From positions 3,337,547-3,401,546 of the forward strand of contig NZ_CP123897.1 in the NCBI RefSeq assembly GCF_029910655.1: 64,000 bases of DNA, in the 5' to 3' direction. Source of the stretch: Methylomonas sp. UP202 (GTDB lineage: Bacteria; Pseudomonadota; Gammaproteobacteria; Methylococcales; Methylomonadaceae). Positions 35,358 through 45,262 of the stretch are shown here, in pieces. The stretch's first letter is position 1, and every line of letters starts with the position of its first letter. The notes under the pieces are model-generated. The model ran no database searches and was not told the origin of the DNA. It saw only the letters and a list, made by a program, of their open reading frames with translations. The position numbers and the translations under genes are program-made.

Positions 35358-36082
35358 TGCCGCACCCGTTCTAGGTAGCATTGCCTGCGCAACGGACTCA
35401 TCGCCAGGATGTCCGCTTCGCTCCAGCCGTAAGCGCGGGCCAGCAAATGCACGTCGTTGAACAAGCGTTGCGCCCAGGCCTGAATTTCCCGCCACAAATA
35501 ACCGGCAATATCGAAAGCCGCCAGCCACGCATGCCGGCAACTCGGGCAATTTAAATCCAGGCGGATGTCGGCTTGCGGATCGGCGGCTGCCAGTAAAGCT
35601 TCAGCCGAAGCAATCAAGACTTCCGGGACGGTTTCCGGGATAACCGGCTCGCCACTGGCTAACACTTCAACGCAGCAGCGGGCGAACAAAGTCCGCCGTG
35701 CGGCATCGACGTCAGCCAATGTTTGAATATGCAATAAATCGCGGCTATCCGGTAAACGCAATTGGATGCGGAAACCGTCTTGCACCAGCAGCAACGGCGC
35801 CTCGGCCGGCGGCGGCAATTGCAGATCGGCGACATTCAAATTCAGTTCCAGCGTCTCCGCGCAGTTAGGGCAGGCCGCCAAGCTGGCCATTCGCGCGCCG
35901 AACAAGCGTTCGCGTAGCGCCAACAGCCGGCCGTTGCGTTGCCCGAGCGGCAGGCTTCTCAACGTGGTTTCGCTGAGTTCGGTATCCAACATGACCAGCA
36001 ATGTCAGTGCGCGTTCGGTATCGGTCTGCAGCAGACAGCGTTCCCAGGCGGCCAGCAAGGTCGAGGCGATGCCCGCGCTCAT
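35354..36082 (-). CDS. T4 gp26-like baseplate protein with two Cys pairs
   Basis: Protein of 242 residues resembling the T4 baseplate hub protein family found in many eCIS loci. CPNC (about 71-74) and CPSC (about 180-183) form a probable zinc-ribbon pair, and the C-terminus LFNDVHLLARAYGWSEADILAMSPLRRQCYLE is the conserved end that joins baseplate parts. It is encoded 2 bp after the tube gene and overlaps the next gene by four bases. Confidence 0.75.
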   Translation of the reverse strand: MSAGIASTLLAAWERCLLQTDTERALTLLVMLDTELSETTLRSLPLGQRNGRLLALRERLFGARMASLAACPNCAETLELNLNVADLQLPPPAEAPLLLVQDGFRIQLRLPDSRDLLHIQTLADVDAARRTLFARCCVEVLASGEPVIPETVPEVLIASAEALLAAADPQADIRLDLNCPSCRHAWLAAFDIAGYLWREIQAWAQRLFNDVHLLARAYGWSEADILAMSPLRRQCYLERVRQ

Positions 36083-36084
36083 GG

Positions 36085-36609
<525 letters not shown>

Positions 36610-36621
36610 GGCGGATTCTCC

Positions 36622-38220
36622 TTAGACTTCGATTTGACCAGCCATCTGCTGGAGTTTGATGACCACAAATTCGGCAGGTTTTAACGGCGCGAAGCCAACC
36701 ACGATATTGACGATGCCGGAGTTGATGTCGGTTTGCGTCGTGGTTTCCCGATCGCACTTGACGAAGTAGGCCTCTCTGGGGGTACTGCCCTGAAAAGCGC
36801 CCTGGCGAAACAGGTTGTGCATGAAGGCGCCGACGTTCAAACGAATCTGCGCCCACAGCGGCTCGTCGTTGGGCTCGAACACCACCCATTGCGTGCCGCG
36901 ATACAGGCTTTCCTCGATGAACAACGCGGTGCGGCGCACCGGCAGGTATTTCCATTCGTCGGCCAACTGGTCGGCGCCGCGCAAGGTACGCGCGCCCCAG
37001 ACCACCCGACCGTTGACCGGAAACGCCCGTAAACAATTGATGCCCAAGGGATTGAGCATGCCGTTTTCGGCGTCGTTAAGATTGACTTGCAAACCCTGGA
37101 TGCCGCTCAGCGAGGCATCCAGACCCGCCGGCGCTTTCCAGACGCCGCGCGCGGTATCGGTGCGTGCCATGATGCCGGCGATCATGCCGCTGGGCGCGAA
37201 CACGTCGAGCTGGCCTTCGCGTAAGGGATCGCTTTGAATCACGCGCGGAAAGTACAGTGTGGCATTGCGCGCTTCGACACCGGACAGACCCAAGCCAGCC
37301 AATCCGTCGCGAGCCGTTGCAGCGGCGGTATCCTTATTCGCGCCCCAGGCCGCCGGCGGATCGACGATCAGCACGGCGCGCCGGTCGGCGCAGTATTTCA
37401 TCGCCTTTTGATAGACTTCCTTCAGCGTGTCGCCCTCGCGGGTGTCGGGCGGGATGCACAGCAAATTGAACAAATCGGCCTTGTCCAGCGCGTACAGGCC
37501 GGTTTTGTTGTTTTTGTCGCCGACCACGTCGGCTTCGGCGGTCAACAACGCGCTATCGCCGCCGCCGGTAAATTTTTTAAAGCTGGCCGGCGTGGCCGCC
37601 GGATCGGCCGGATCTTCGGCGGCGGTCGAGTCGGTGGGCCGGCCGGCCACCAGATCGGCGCTGCCGTCGGCTTTCTTCTGCACGCGGATCAAATTGGATT
37701 CCGCGGCTAACACTCGATCCAGGCGGCGGGCGCCAGCGCCGACAGTGACAGCCAAATTCAGAAAGCGTTCGACGCGGCCCTTGCCGGGTTCTTCGTACAC
37801 CGTCATATTGAATAAATCGGCCTGCGCAATGCCGTAACGGCCGGCGACTTCAGCGGTAATGCCCTTGGCGTCTATCGTGTAAGTGAGCTTGTCGCCGCGC
37901 AAACCAACGCTGGCGGCTTCCAGTTTCAGATCGGCGTTTTTCGAGGCCGTGGCGTTTTTCGCCAGCCTGACGATCAAGGCCTGTTGGCCGCCGTTCAGAT
38001 AAAAGTCGCGTACCGCATAGGACAGCGGAAAATCCGGCGACAAATCGCCAAACACCCGGATGAAATCGCCGAAGCTGTTGACGGTGATCGGCTCATCGGT
38101 CGGTCCGCGCGAGGCCCGGCCAAGAAACGCGGTAATCGAGGTGGCGACGCCGGTAATCGTGCGAACGCCGCTGGGGACCTCTTCGATGTAAACGCCGGGA
38201 TAAGAAAGTGCTACAGGCAT
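36622..38220 (-). CDS. Contractile sheath protein, first gene of the eCIS operon
   Basis: Protein of 532 residues. The start MPVALSYPGVYIEEVPSGVR then TITGVATSITAFLGRA and FYLNGGQQALIVRL are classic tail-sheath features, and the C-terminal segment (RALFIEESLYRGTQWVVFEPND-like) ends in IVVGFAPLKPAEFVVIKLQQMAGQIEV, the conserved sheath end domain. It has an AAAGGAGCACGTC ribosome site. As the first of 20 close-packed genes it probably sets the expression level of the whole operon. Confidence 0.93.
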   Translation of the reverse strand: MPVALSYPGVYIEEVPSGVRTITGVATSITAFLGRASRGPTDEPITVNSFGDFIRVFGDLSPDFPLSYAVRDFYLNGGQQALIVRLAKNATASKNADLKLEAASVGLRGDKLTYTIDAKGITAEVAGRYGIAQADLFNMTVYEEPGKGRVERFLNLAVTVGAGARRLDRVLAAESNLIRVQKKADGSADLVAGRPTDSTAAEDPADPAATPASFKKFTGGGDSALLTAEADVVGDKNNKTGLYALDKADLFNLLCIPPDTREGDTLKEVYQKAMKYCADRRAVLIVDPPAAWGANKDTAAATARDGLAGLGLSGVEARNATLYFPRVIQSDPLREGQLDVFAPSGMIAGIMARTDTARGVWKAPAGLDASLSGIQGLQVNLNDAENGMLNPLGINCLRAFPVNGRVVWGARTLRGADQLADEWKYLPVRRTALFIEESLYRGTQWVVFEPNDEPLWAQIRLNVGAFMHNLFRQGAFQGSTPREAYFVKCDRETTTQTDINSGIVNIVVGFAPLKPAEFVVIKLQQMAGQIEV

Positions 38221-38333
38221 GACGTGCTCCTTTAAAACGCTACTGGAACCGGATTACCACCCCGTGGATGCTTAATCTAGTGCGACGATGCGGCGCGGGC
38301 GGACTAGGCGGCCGCGGACCGAAAAAGGCTGCG

Positions 38334-38360
38334 AAGCCGCCCTAAGCTGGCGGCTTTTGT
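38334..38360 (+). terminator. Hairpin with short T-run upstream of the eCIS operon
   Basis: AAGCCGCC and GGCGGCTT form a perfect 8-bp stem with a 7-nt loop, followed on the plus strand by TTTGTTG. It lies between the YbdD and sheath genes. Its purpose is unclear since no plus-strand gene precedes it; it might block antisense transcription or act in the sheath leader. Confidence 0.35.
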
Positions 38361-38413
38361 TGAACATCATGTTGAGCGTATTTCCGGCAACAAACAATGA
38401 CGCATTTGTGCCA

Positions 38414-38425
38414 GTACAAATGTAC
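38414..38425. promoter_or_regulatory. Short palindrome in the eCIS upstream region
   Basis: GTACAAATGTAC (arms GTACA/TGTAC) lies about 195 bp upstream of the sheath start codon. It may be an operator. No convincing promoter hexamers or sigma-54 site were found in 38221-38480. Confidence 0.25.
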
Positions 38426-38480
38426 TGCATCGCTTCTATTGTCGTCTCCGCCTGTAAAGGCGATTGCCAAAAATAGCCTA

Positions 38481-38672
38481 CTAGCAGCAGCGCTTGACGC
38501 CGCTCCATTTACGGCGCGTTTCGGCGGCGAAGAAAGCCTTGCGGCTCAGCGGCGCGGATTCGCTATCGGCATGGTGGGTTTGCCAGTGTTGCAAGTAACG
38601 GCGGTAGGCGGTTTCGCCGTTCAGCGCGTCCCAGATTCGCCGGAGCATGCCGGCCGAGGTGGTCCGCGCCAT
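38481..38672 (-). CDS. ybdD: YbdD/YjiX family small protein
   Basis: A 63-residue protein from the ATG at 38672; the longer frame continues into the PilZ gene in another phase. LRRIWDALNGETAYRRYLQHWQTHH, then PLSRKAFFAAETRRKW and a CC end match the YbdD/YjiX family in length and residues. In E. coli these small proteins are encoded next to the peptide/pyruvate transporters CstA and BtsT; no such transporter is present here. It follows the PilZ gene by 2 bp. Confidence 0.8.
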   Translation of the reverse strand: MARTTSAGMLRRIWDALNGETAYRRYLQHWQTHHADSESAPLSRKAFFAAETRRKWSGVKRCC

Positions 38673-38674
38673 CC

Positions 38675-39043
38675 TCAATCTTCGTCGGCCGGCGGCGCGA
38701 ATTTCACGCACTCGAACATCAAGTCGTCCAGATCGTGTTCGGCATGCCGCTCGCAGTCGTATTGCAAGCCGCATTCCTGATGCTCGTCGCGTAAATGCTT
38801 GATCATGCCGTGTATCGACACCGGCACTTTCGATTCGGGCAGCACGATGGAAATCCGCAGCTCGGCTTCCTCGACAGTTTGAGCCAACGGTTCTTTCAAA
38901 CGGATTTTGATGCCGCTGTAACTCATGTCCACGACCAAGCCGTCGATGACGATTTCACCGCCGGGCGGCGGCGGGTCGATGATGATGTGCGCCGCCAAGC
39001 CCTCGGGGCAAAACCGCCGATGACTGCGTTTTTCAATTTCCAT
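38675..39043 (-). CDS. PilZ domain protein (c-di-GMP binding)
   Basis: A 122-residue single-domain PilZ protein from MEIEKRSHRRF. The c-di-GMP-binding motifs are present: RSHRR (RxxxR, about residues 6-10) and DMSYSGIKI (D/NxSxxG, about residues 49-57). The C-terminus is acidic. It is a likely receptor for the c-di-GMP made or degraded by the GGDEF-EAL protein at 46125-51191 or others. The longer upstream frame overlaps comEC and is rejected. Confidence 0.85.
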   Translation of the reverse strand: MEIEKRSHRRFCPEGLAAHIIIDPPPPGGEIVIDGLVVDMSYSGIKIRLKEPLAQTVEEAELRISIVLPESKVPVSIHGMIKHLRDEHQECGLQYDCERHAEHDLDDLMFECVKFAPPADED

Positions 39044-39102
39044 GCATAAGCTCCCGCGAATAATTTCGAGAGTATAGGCAGAAATTCCGGCGCCGTTAAG
39101 TG

Positions 39103-41400
39103 TTATCGGCCAGCTTCCGCCGCCGGACAGGCGTCGTCCGCCATCCAATAACGACGATGCCGGCAACGTTCGCCGTGGATAGCGACCGGCATCTCGGCGG
39201 TGTCGACGATGATCGCGCCTTGTTCGGCGGTATTCGCCCAGTTTGCGCCCATCCGGCGATAGCGTTCCAGTACTTGCGGATGCGGAAAGCCGAAGCGGTT
39301 CGAATACCCGGCCGGAATCAGCACCCAAGCGGGCGCGACTTGTTCCAGAAACGTCAGCGTCGAAGAGGTCTTGCTACCATGATGCGGCGCGACCAAAAAG
39401 GTGCTGGCCAGTTGATCGCCGTATAGCTCCACCAAGCGGCGTTCGCCGGCCTGCTCGATGTCGGCGGTCAATAGCAGGCTGGCGCTGGCGGTGCGGACTT
39501 GCAACACGCAGGAATTGTCGTTATCGCCCGGCAGGCGCGGGTCGGACGGCGCCAACATCCGGAATTCGACGCCATCCCAATTCCAAGTCTGGCCGGCCCG
39601 GCAATATCGACCTTCCGGCCGCTCGGCCCAGGCCGGCACGCTGCTGAATACTTGGTCCGCCGCGACCTCGGCCAGCACCGATTCCGCGCCGCCACTGTGG
39701 TCGATATCGTCGTGACTGACGATCAAGCCGTCCAGCCGGCGTATACCCCGCGAACGCAAATAAGGCAAAATCACCGAGTCGCCCATGTCGGAGTCTTCGG
39801 AATAACGGGCACCGGTGTCGAACAGCAAGCGATGCTCGGCGGTTTCGACGACCGCCGCCAACCCTTGGCCGACATCCAACAGCGCCAGCCGAGCCTCGCC
39901 GGGCGGCGGTCTGGCCACGTCCGCGACCAACACCGGCAACAACAGCCAAGCGCCCAAATAACGACCGGGAAATCCGCGCGGTGCCAGCAACAGGACGCTG
40001 CCGATGCCGGCCGCCAATAAGGCCGGCCACGCCGGTTCCGGTAAAGTCGCGTTAGACAGCGGCAATTTCGCCAGAGCTTGCAAGGTCCACCAAAGGCTTT
40101 GCAGTATCCAATCCGCCAGTTGCAACAAAAATTGCGCGAACATTGGCCAAACGAACAGCAAGGCCACAGCAGCCAAGACCAACGGCACCACGACGATGCC
40201 GATCGCCGGCACCGCCAGCCAGTTGGCCAGCGGCGAAATCAGCGATACTTGCTGAAAAAACAGGATCAGCAGCGGCGCCAACCCGGCCGCGGTCGCCCAT
40301 TGCGCCAACGCCGCCTCGCGCCAATAGCCCGGCCGGCCGAGCCGGCCGGCGGAAACGTAAATCAACAGTCCGACCGCCGCGAACGACAACCAAAAGCCGA
40401 CCGCTTGCACCGCCAGCGGATCGACGATCAACACCGCCAGCAAGGCCAGCAACAGGATGCGCCAGGCCCCGACGTGACGCTGCCAACTCAAGGCCGCGAA
40501 CGCCACGGCCAGCATCACGACCGCACGCAGCGTCGGAACCGAATAGCCGGCCAATCCGGCATAAAAAGCCGCCGCCAGCCAGGCCGTCAGCGCGGCCACC
40601 CGTTGCGGCGACCAACGCGGATTGCCGGTCCAGGCCCAGGCTCGCCGTACGACGAGAAATACCAAGCCCGCCACCAAACTGATGTGCGACCCGGAAATCA
40701 CGATCAAATGCACGGTGCCGGTTTTACGAAACACCTGCCACTGCGCCTGACCGATGCCATCCTGGCTGCCTATCGTTAGCGCCTTGATCAAACCGAGGTT
40801 GGAGCCGCCGGGCAAGGCCTGATCCAACCTTGCCGAAATACTTTGTCTGGCGCGCGCCAAGACTGCTCCCACGCGCCCATCGTCGGCCAAGCGCGACGGC
40901 GCCGGCTCGTCGCGCACATAGCCGGTGGCACCGATGCGATTGGCAAACAACCAAGCTTCGTAATCGAAACCGCCCGGATTCAAGCGGCCGTGCGGCTGTC
41001 GCAACTTGACGGTCAAACGCCAGCTCTGCCCCGCCGCCACATCCGCCGTGGTTCGATACCAGTTCAATCGCAGTTTGCTTGGAAAATCGCCAGCCGGACG
41101 GGTGACCGCGAAGTCGAAGCCGATACGGTTGTCCATGTGCTTGGGCATGCCGGCGATATAACCTTCGACGTCGACCGCTTGATTCTGCAAGTCTTCGGGC
41201 AATTGCTGCGCCAACCGCCAGGCCCCGAAACCGGCCGCCCACAGCGCGCCGGCCAATAGTGCGACCAAGCCGATCTGACGGCGACACGCGCACAGCAATA
41301 ATAAAGCCGTCAGCGCCGGCCATTCCCAGCCCTGCGGCAGCCGCTGCCATTGTTGCACCCAAACGATGCCGGCCAGCGCCGCCAATACCGCAACCGCCAT
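39103..41400 (-). CDS. comEC: ComEC/Rec2 DNA uptake channel protein
   Basis: A 765-residue inner-membrane protein that passes single-stranded DNA into the cytoplasm during natural transformation. An N-terminal membrane pair and soluble OB-like domain are followed by the multi-helix competence domain (TGTVHLIVISGSHISLVAGL, YAGLAGYSVPTLRAVVML). A C-terminal metallo-beta-lactamase domain has LIVSHDDIDHSGG and VAPHHGSKTSST. Full length for the family and intact. No other competence genes are in the window. Confidence 0.93.
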   Translation of the reverse strand: MAVAVLAALAGIVWVQQWQRLPQGWEWPALTALLLLCACRRQIGLVALLAGALWAAGFGAWRLAQQLPEDLQNQAVDVEGYIAGMPKHMDNRIGFDFAVTRPAGDFPSKLRLNWYRTTADVAAGQSWRLTVKLRQPHGRLNPGGFDYEAWLFANRIGATGYVRDEPAPSRLADDGRVGAVLARARQSISARLDQALPGGSNLGLIKALTIGSQDGIGQAQWQVFRKTGTVHLIVISGSHISLVAGLVFLVVRRAWAWTGNPRWSPQRVAALTAWLAAAFYAGLAGYSVPTLRAVVMLAVAFAALSWQRHVGAWRILLLALLAVLIVDPLAVQAVGFWLSFAAVGLLIYVSAGRLGRPGYWREAALAQWATAAGLAPLLILFFQQVSLISPLANWLAVPAIGIVVVPLVLAAVALLFVWPMFAQFLLQLADWILQSLWWTLQALAKLPLSNATLPEPAWPALLAAGIGSVLLLAPRGFPGRYLGAWLLLPVLVADVARPPPGEARLALLDVGQGLAAVVETAEHRLLFDTGARYSEDSDMGDSVILPYLRSRGIRRLDGLIVSHDDIDHSGGAESVLAEVAADQVFSSVPAWAERPEGRYCRAGQTWNWDGVEFRMLAPSDPRLPGDNDNSCVLQVRTASASLLLTADIEQAGERRLVELYGDQLASTFLVAPHHGSKTSSTLTFLEQVAPAWVLIPAGYSNRFGFPHPQVLERYRRMGANWANTAEQGAIIVDTAEMPVAIHGERCRHRRYWMADDACPAAEAGR

Positions 41401-41446
41401 CGGCTACGCCCACGCGTTCGCGGTAGCGGTGCGAGGTCTTGTCACG

Positions 41447-41812
41447 CTAGGCTTGATCGTCCGCCGGCAGTCCCGGCAACTCGATCAAGGGTCTGACTTC
41501 GACCGTGCCCTTGCGCGCCATCGGGATACGCGCGGCGATGGCGATCGCCTGATCCAGATCGGCGGTCTCCACCAAGTAGTAGCCGCCCAGTTGCTCGCGG
41601 GTTTCGGCAAACGGGCCGTCGGTCACCAAACACTGCCCGTCGCGCACCCGCACGCTGGTCGCCAACGCGGTGGGTTGCAGCGGACTGGCCGCCAGATATT
41701 GGCCGCGCTCCGCCAAATCGCGCGCCAATTGCAAGGACTCCCGGTAACAGGCCTGACGATCGTCCTCGGCCAGCGTCTGCTCGGCAAAATAGATCAATAG
41801 CAAGTATTTCAT
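41447..41812 (-). CDS. YciI/DGPF family protein, first copy
   Basis: A 121-residue YCII-related protein with the DGPFAETREQLGGYYLVE motif. Proteins of this type are conserved partners of ECF42 sigma factors; their biochemical role is not established. It has a GGAGACC ribosome site. Its paralogue lies 158 bp upstream (to the right), and the sigma factor gene follows further right on the same strand. Confidence 0.85.
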   Translation of the reverse strand: MKYLLLIYFAEQTLAEDDRQACYRESLQLARDLAERGQYLAASPLQPTALATSVRVRDGQCLVTDGPFAETREQLGGYYLVETADLDQAIAIAARIPMARKGTVEVRPLIELPGLPADDQA

Positions 41813-41970
41813 AAGGTCTCCAAATAACAGGGCTCCGCCTTTCCGGGGGTCTCACCGCAAAACCTTGAGTTCGAAAGATAACGGATGGCGCGTTGCCTGA
41901 CGATGGCTGCGTCCCGCCGGCGCGGTCCGGCATTCTCGCCAAACCATAAAAACCCTCGAATACCGTGGAT

Positions 41971-42345
41971 TTAACGCAAACCCAACGCGGCTAACGTTTG
42001 GCTGTCCTCGGCGACCGGCCGGACTTCGACGCAACCGAAGCGCGCGCCGGGAATTCCGGCGGCGATCCTGATCGCCTCGTTGAAATCGGTGGCCTCGATT
42101 AAATAATAGCCACCCAGTTGCTCCTTGGTTTCGGCAAACGGTCCATCCGTCGTGGTCACTTTGGCGTCGCGGACCCGCACCGTTACCGCCGCGCTGGCCG
42201 GCAACAATCGGTTGCAAGCCAAGTAATGGCCGCTGGCGCGAATGGCTTCGGTAAACTCGGCATACTCTTCAAAATGGCGGTCGGCGGCGGTCGGCTCCAT
42301 GTCCTCCATGACCTTTTCGGCACAAATCAGGCAAAGGTATTTCAT
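41971..42345 (-). CDS. YciI/DGPF family protein, second copy
   Basis: A 124-residue paralogue of the gene at 41447-41812 with DGPFAETKEQLGGYYLIEA and MKYLCLICAEK at the start. GGGAGAAACC precedes the ATG. It lies 79 bp from the ECF42 sigma factor gene and is probably in its operon or regulon. The two copies differ in their central region and may not be equivalent. Confidence 0.85.
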   Translation of the reverse strand: MKYLCLICAEKVMEDMEPTAADRHFEEYAEFTEAIRASGHYLACNRLLPASAAVTVRVRDAKVTTTDGPFAETKEQLGGYYLIEATDFNEAIRIAAGIPGARFGCVEVRPVAEDSQTLAALGLR

Positions 42346-42424
42346 CGGTTTCTCCCTACATTGGGTTTCGGATGTTGGCTAGTCGATTGGCGACAGCCCG
42401 ATTCGACATCGCCGCCAAAAATTT

Positions 42425-43663
42425 TCAGCCCGCCAATTCGGCTAACCGCCGCTGTAAAAACCGGCGCTCGGGCTCCTGTTTGGCCAGATCAAGCGCGCGC
42501 CGGTAGGCGGCAACCGCGTCGGCGGCGTCCCCCAGGCGCCGGTATAAGTCGCCGCGGGCGGCGTGGATTAAATGGTAGTCCGCCAATTCGCCGCGCGCCA
42601 AGATGGCGTCGATCACGGCCAGACCGGCGGCCGGACCGTCGCGCATCGCCAGCGCGACGGCGAAATTCAATTCGACCACCGGCGACGGCTGCACCCGCAG
42701 CAACAGCACGTACAACGCGACGATTTGCGGCCAATCGGTGGCTTCCGCGTGCTCGGCTTCGGCGTGCAACGCGGCGATCGCCGCTTGCAGAGCGTAGGCG
42801 CCGGGCCGTCCACCGCGCAAGGCAGCCTCCACCCAACGTCGGCCTTCGGCAATTTGCTCCCGATGCCACAACGAGCGGTCCTGATCGGCCAGTAATATCA
42901 GCTCCCCGTCGGCCGAGGTTCTGGACATGCACCGCGCCTCGTGCAACAGCATCAGCGCCAACAGGCCGAACACTTCCGGCTCCGGCAACAGCTCAGCCAG
43001 TAGCCGACCCAAGCGCAAGGCTTCGCCGGCCAAGTCTGGCCGGGTCAGGCTGGCACCCGACGACGCCGAATAACCTTCGTTGAAGACCAAATAGACCACC
43101 CGCAACACCGAGGCCAAACGATCCGGCAACTCTTCGGCGGGCGGCACCCGATACGGAATCTTGGCCTCGCGAATCTTGGCCTTGGCGCGAACGATCCGTT
43201 GCGCCAACGTCGGCACCGGCGTCAAGAATGCCGCCGCGATCGCTTCGGTCGTCAAACCGCAAACTTCCCGCAAAGTCAGGGCCAGGTGCGCTTCCGGCGC
43301 CAGCGCCGGATGGCAGCAGGTAAAAATCAGCTTCAAACTGTCGTCCGGCCAGTCTTCGGTATCGTCCGGCGTGACCTCCCCCAGCGGATCGGCCAACGCT
43401 TCGACATCCTCCCTTTGCTCGAAGCGGGATTGCCTGCGCAACCGGTCTATGGCCTTGAATCGACCGGCCGACACCAACCAAGCCTTGGGATTGGCCGGCA
43501 CGCCATCGCCGGGCCATTGTTCCAACGCGGCGCGAAACGCATCGTGCAAGGCTTCCTCGGCGAGGTCGAAGTCGCCGAGCAGCCGGATCAAGGTCGCCAA
43601 AATCCGGCGCGATTCGTCGCGGTATAAGGTCTGTACCGCGCGGTGTACGGCAGTGTCGTTCAT
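42425..43663 (-). CDS. ECF42-type RNA polymerase sigma factor
   Basis: A 412-residue ECF sigma factor from MNDTAVHRAVQTLYRDESRR. Sigma region 2 (LATLIRLLGDFDLAEEALHDAF, NPKAWLVSAGRFKAIDRLRR) and region 4 (LALTLREVCGLTTEAIAAAFL) occupy the first 190 residues. A 200-residue C-terminal extension with TPR-like helices and conserved VYLVFNEGYSAS, LLADQDRS and ARGDLYRRLG defines the ECF42 group. This group usually has no anti-sigma factor and is linked to DGPF proteins, exactly as here. The longer frame from 43825 is rejected. Confidence 0.9.
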   Translation of the reverse strand: MNDTAVHRAVQTLYRDESRRILATLIRLLGDFDLAEEALHDAFRAALEQWPGDGVPANPKAWLVSAGRFKAIDRLRRQSRFEQREDVEALADPLGEVTPDDTEDWPDDSLKLIFTCCHPALAPEAHLALTLREVCGLTTEAIAAAFLTPVPTLAQRIVRAKAKIREAKIPYRVPPAEELPDRLASVLRVVYLVFNEGYSASSGASLTRPDLAGEALRLGRLLAELLPEPEVFGLLALMLLHEARCMSRTSADGELILLADQDRSLWHREQIAEGRRWVEAALRGGRPGAYALQAAIAALHAEAEHAEATDWPQIVALYVLLLRVQPSPVVELNFAVALAMRDGPAAGLAVIDAILARGELADYHLIHAARGDLYRRLGDAADAVAAYRRALDLAKQEPERRFLQRRLAELAG

Positions 43664-43933
43664 CGAGAGTCCGTTAAAAAACCAATTCGAGAGCGGAAGT
43701 CGCTTCAAGCGCTCAAAACCGGGCCTAAGCGCCAAGGCTTCCGCTGTCCCGCTGATTTCCAGCACAAGCGAGCGCGCTTGAATTAAGCGGATACCCGGCC
43801 AGCGCGTTGTTGGTGTCGCCTGCATATTACCTCTGGCGCCCGCGTCTCGCTAAAAATTCGCGGTAAGGCTCAGACTGGCCCAGGGCCGGCGATTCCGGCA
43901 GAATAGCGGGTTAACTTTCTTGCTCTCGTTGCC

Positions 43934-45226
43934 ATGTCCGAATTGCAATACCCGATCATCGTTCGCCCCCGTTTCCGATTCGCCGCGCGCCGGATTTGGG
44001 TCAACTGCCACGTCTGGCTGGCGCTGACGGCCGGACTACTGTTCGCGCTGCTGGGCTTGACCGGCAGTCTCAGCGTATATCGCGAGGAACTCGACGGCCT
44101 GCTGAACCCGCAACTGCGCGTCACGGTAGCCGAAGGCGCGGAAGTACTGCCTATCGATAAACTTTACGCCATGCTACGCGCCGCCGAACCCAATCGCCAC
44201 GGTGCCTGGACCCTGGAAATGCCGCGCGCGGCGGATGGCCCCATCACCGCCTGGTTTGAGAAACCCAAGGAAAGTTACGAGCAATATTACGCCCCGTTGA
44301 TGGTCTCGCTGGACCCTTACACCGGTCAAGTTCTGGACCGACGCTTCTGGGGGCAAACCCTGACCACCTGGATCATGGACTTGCACACCCATCTGCGCTT
44401 GGCCGCCGCCGGTCGCACTGTCGTCGCGTGGCTGGGCGGCCTGCTGATGTTGTCGGTCATCAGTGGCTTGGGTTTATGGTGGCCGGGCCGCGACCGACTC
44501 GGCGAGGTATTCCGATTGCGCCACGCCAGTCTGGTCAAGCTGGCCTTCGATTTACACCGCTGGCTGGGACTGATCAGTGCCTGCGGCTTGCTGATACTGG
44601 CGTTTACCGGTTTTCACCTCGCCTACCCTCGTCTGCTGGAAACCATTACCGCCGCCGACGGCATGGGTCACGGCGACGACGGTCCGGCGGTACGCAGCAC
44701 CGGCGTACCGAACAACAGGCCGGTTAACTTAGCCGAAGCCGTGCTGGTGGCGCGCGGACCGTTTCCAAAATCCGAAGTGCGGCGGGTGACGACCCCGGTC
44801 GGCGAACTAGGCACCTACCGGATCAATCTGCGCCAGCGCGACGAAATCAACCAACATCATCCGTTCACGACGGTCTGGGTAGACCGTTGGAGCGGGCAGA
44901 TCCGCGACGTGCGCAACCCGCACCGGTTCTCGGCGGGCCAGCGTTTCACGACTTGGCTGTGGCCGCTGCATACCGGGGAAGCGTTCGGCGCGACCGGCCG
45001 GTTTCTATGGTTCCTGACCGGCCTGACCCCCGCCCTGCTCTACATCAGCGGCCTATTGCATTGGTCGTACCGGCGCGGCTGGTTGGCGGACCGCGCGATC
45101 GATTGGCCGGGTTTGGCCGAACGCTACAGAAACGCCTGCCGCGCCGGCGCCAGCCGTATGCGCGGCTGGCTGGCGAACCGCTTACTACCGATGTTACGCG
45201 ACTTCAGCGCCAAATGGCGACGCTGA
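43934..45226 (+). CDS. PepSY-associated inner-membrane protein
   Basis: A 430-residue PepSY-TM protein. A first helix follows HVWLALTAGLLFALLGLTGSLSVYREEL; a periplasmic PepSY region contains SLDPYTGQVL; further helices surround HTHLRLAAAGRTVVAWLGGLLM and HRWLGLISACGLLILAFTGFHL, and the last pair is near WLWPLHTGEAFG and LYISGLLHWSYRRG. Conserved histidines could bind haem or a metal. Family members are iron-regulated and often lie beside siderophore receptors; some reduce ferric siderophores. No receptor is adjacent here. Confidence 0.85.
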   Translation: MSELQYPIIVRPRFRFAARRIWVNCHVWLALTAGLLFALLGLTGSLSVYREELDGLLNPQLRVTVAEGAEVLPIDKLYAMLRAAEPNRHGAWTLEMPRAADGPITAWFEKPKESYEQYYAPLMVSLDPYTGQVLDRRFWGQTLTTWIMDLHTHLRLAAAGRTVVAWLGGLLMLSVISGLGLWWPGRDRLGEVFRLRHASLVKLAFDLHRWLGLISACGLLILAFTGFHLAYPRLLETITAADGMGHGDDGPAVRSTGVPNNRPVNLAEAVLVARGPFPKSEVRRVTTPVGELGTYRINLRQRDEINQHHPFTTVWVDRWSGQIRDVRNPHRFSAGQRFTTWLWPLHTGEAFGATGRFLWFLTGLTPALLYISGLLHWSYRRGWLADRAIDWPGLAERYRNACRAGASRMRGWLANRLLPMLRDFSAKWRR

Positions 45227-45262
45227 CCGGGGGGTGTCGGGCCGCCAAGGAACCCAATGCCG

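Noticed and set aside
38272..38508. 78-residue ORF on the minus strand before the sheath gene
   Set aside because: It has no similarity and no ribosome site, and it spans a hairpin and palindrome; more likely the eCIS leader region.
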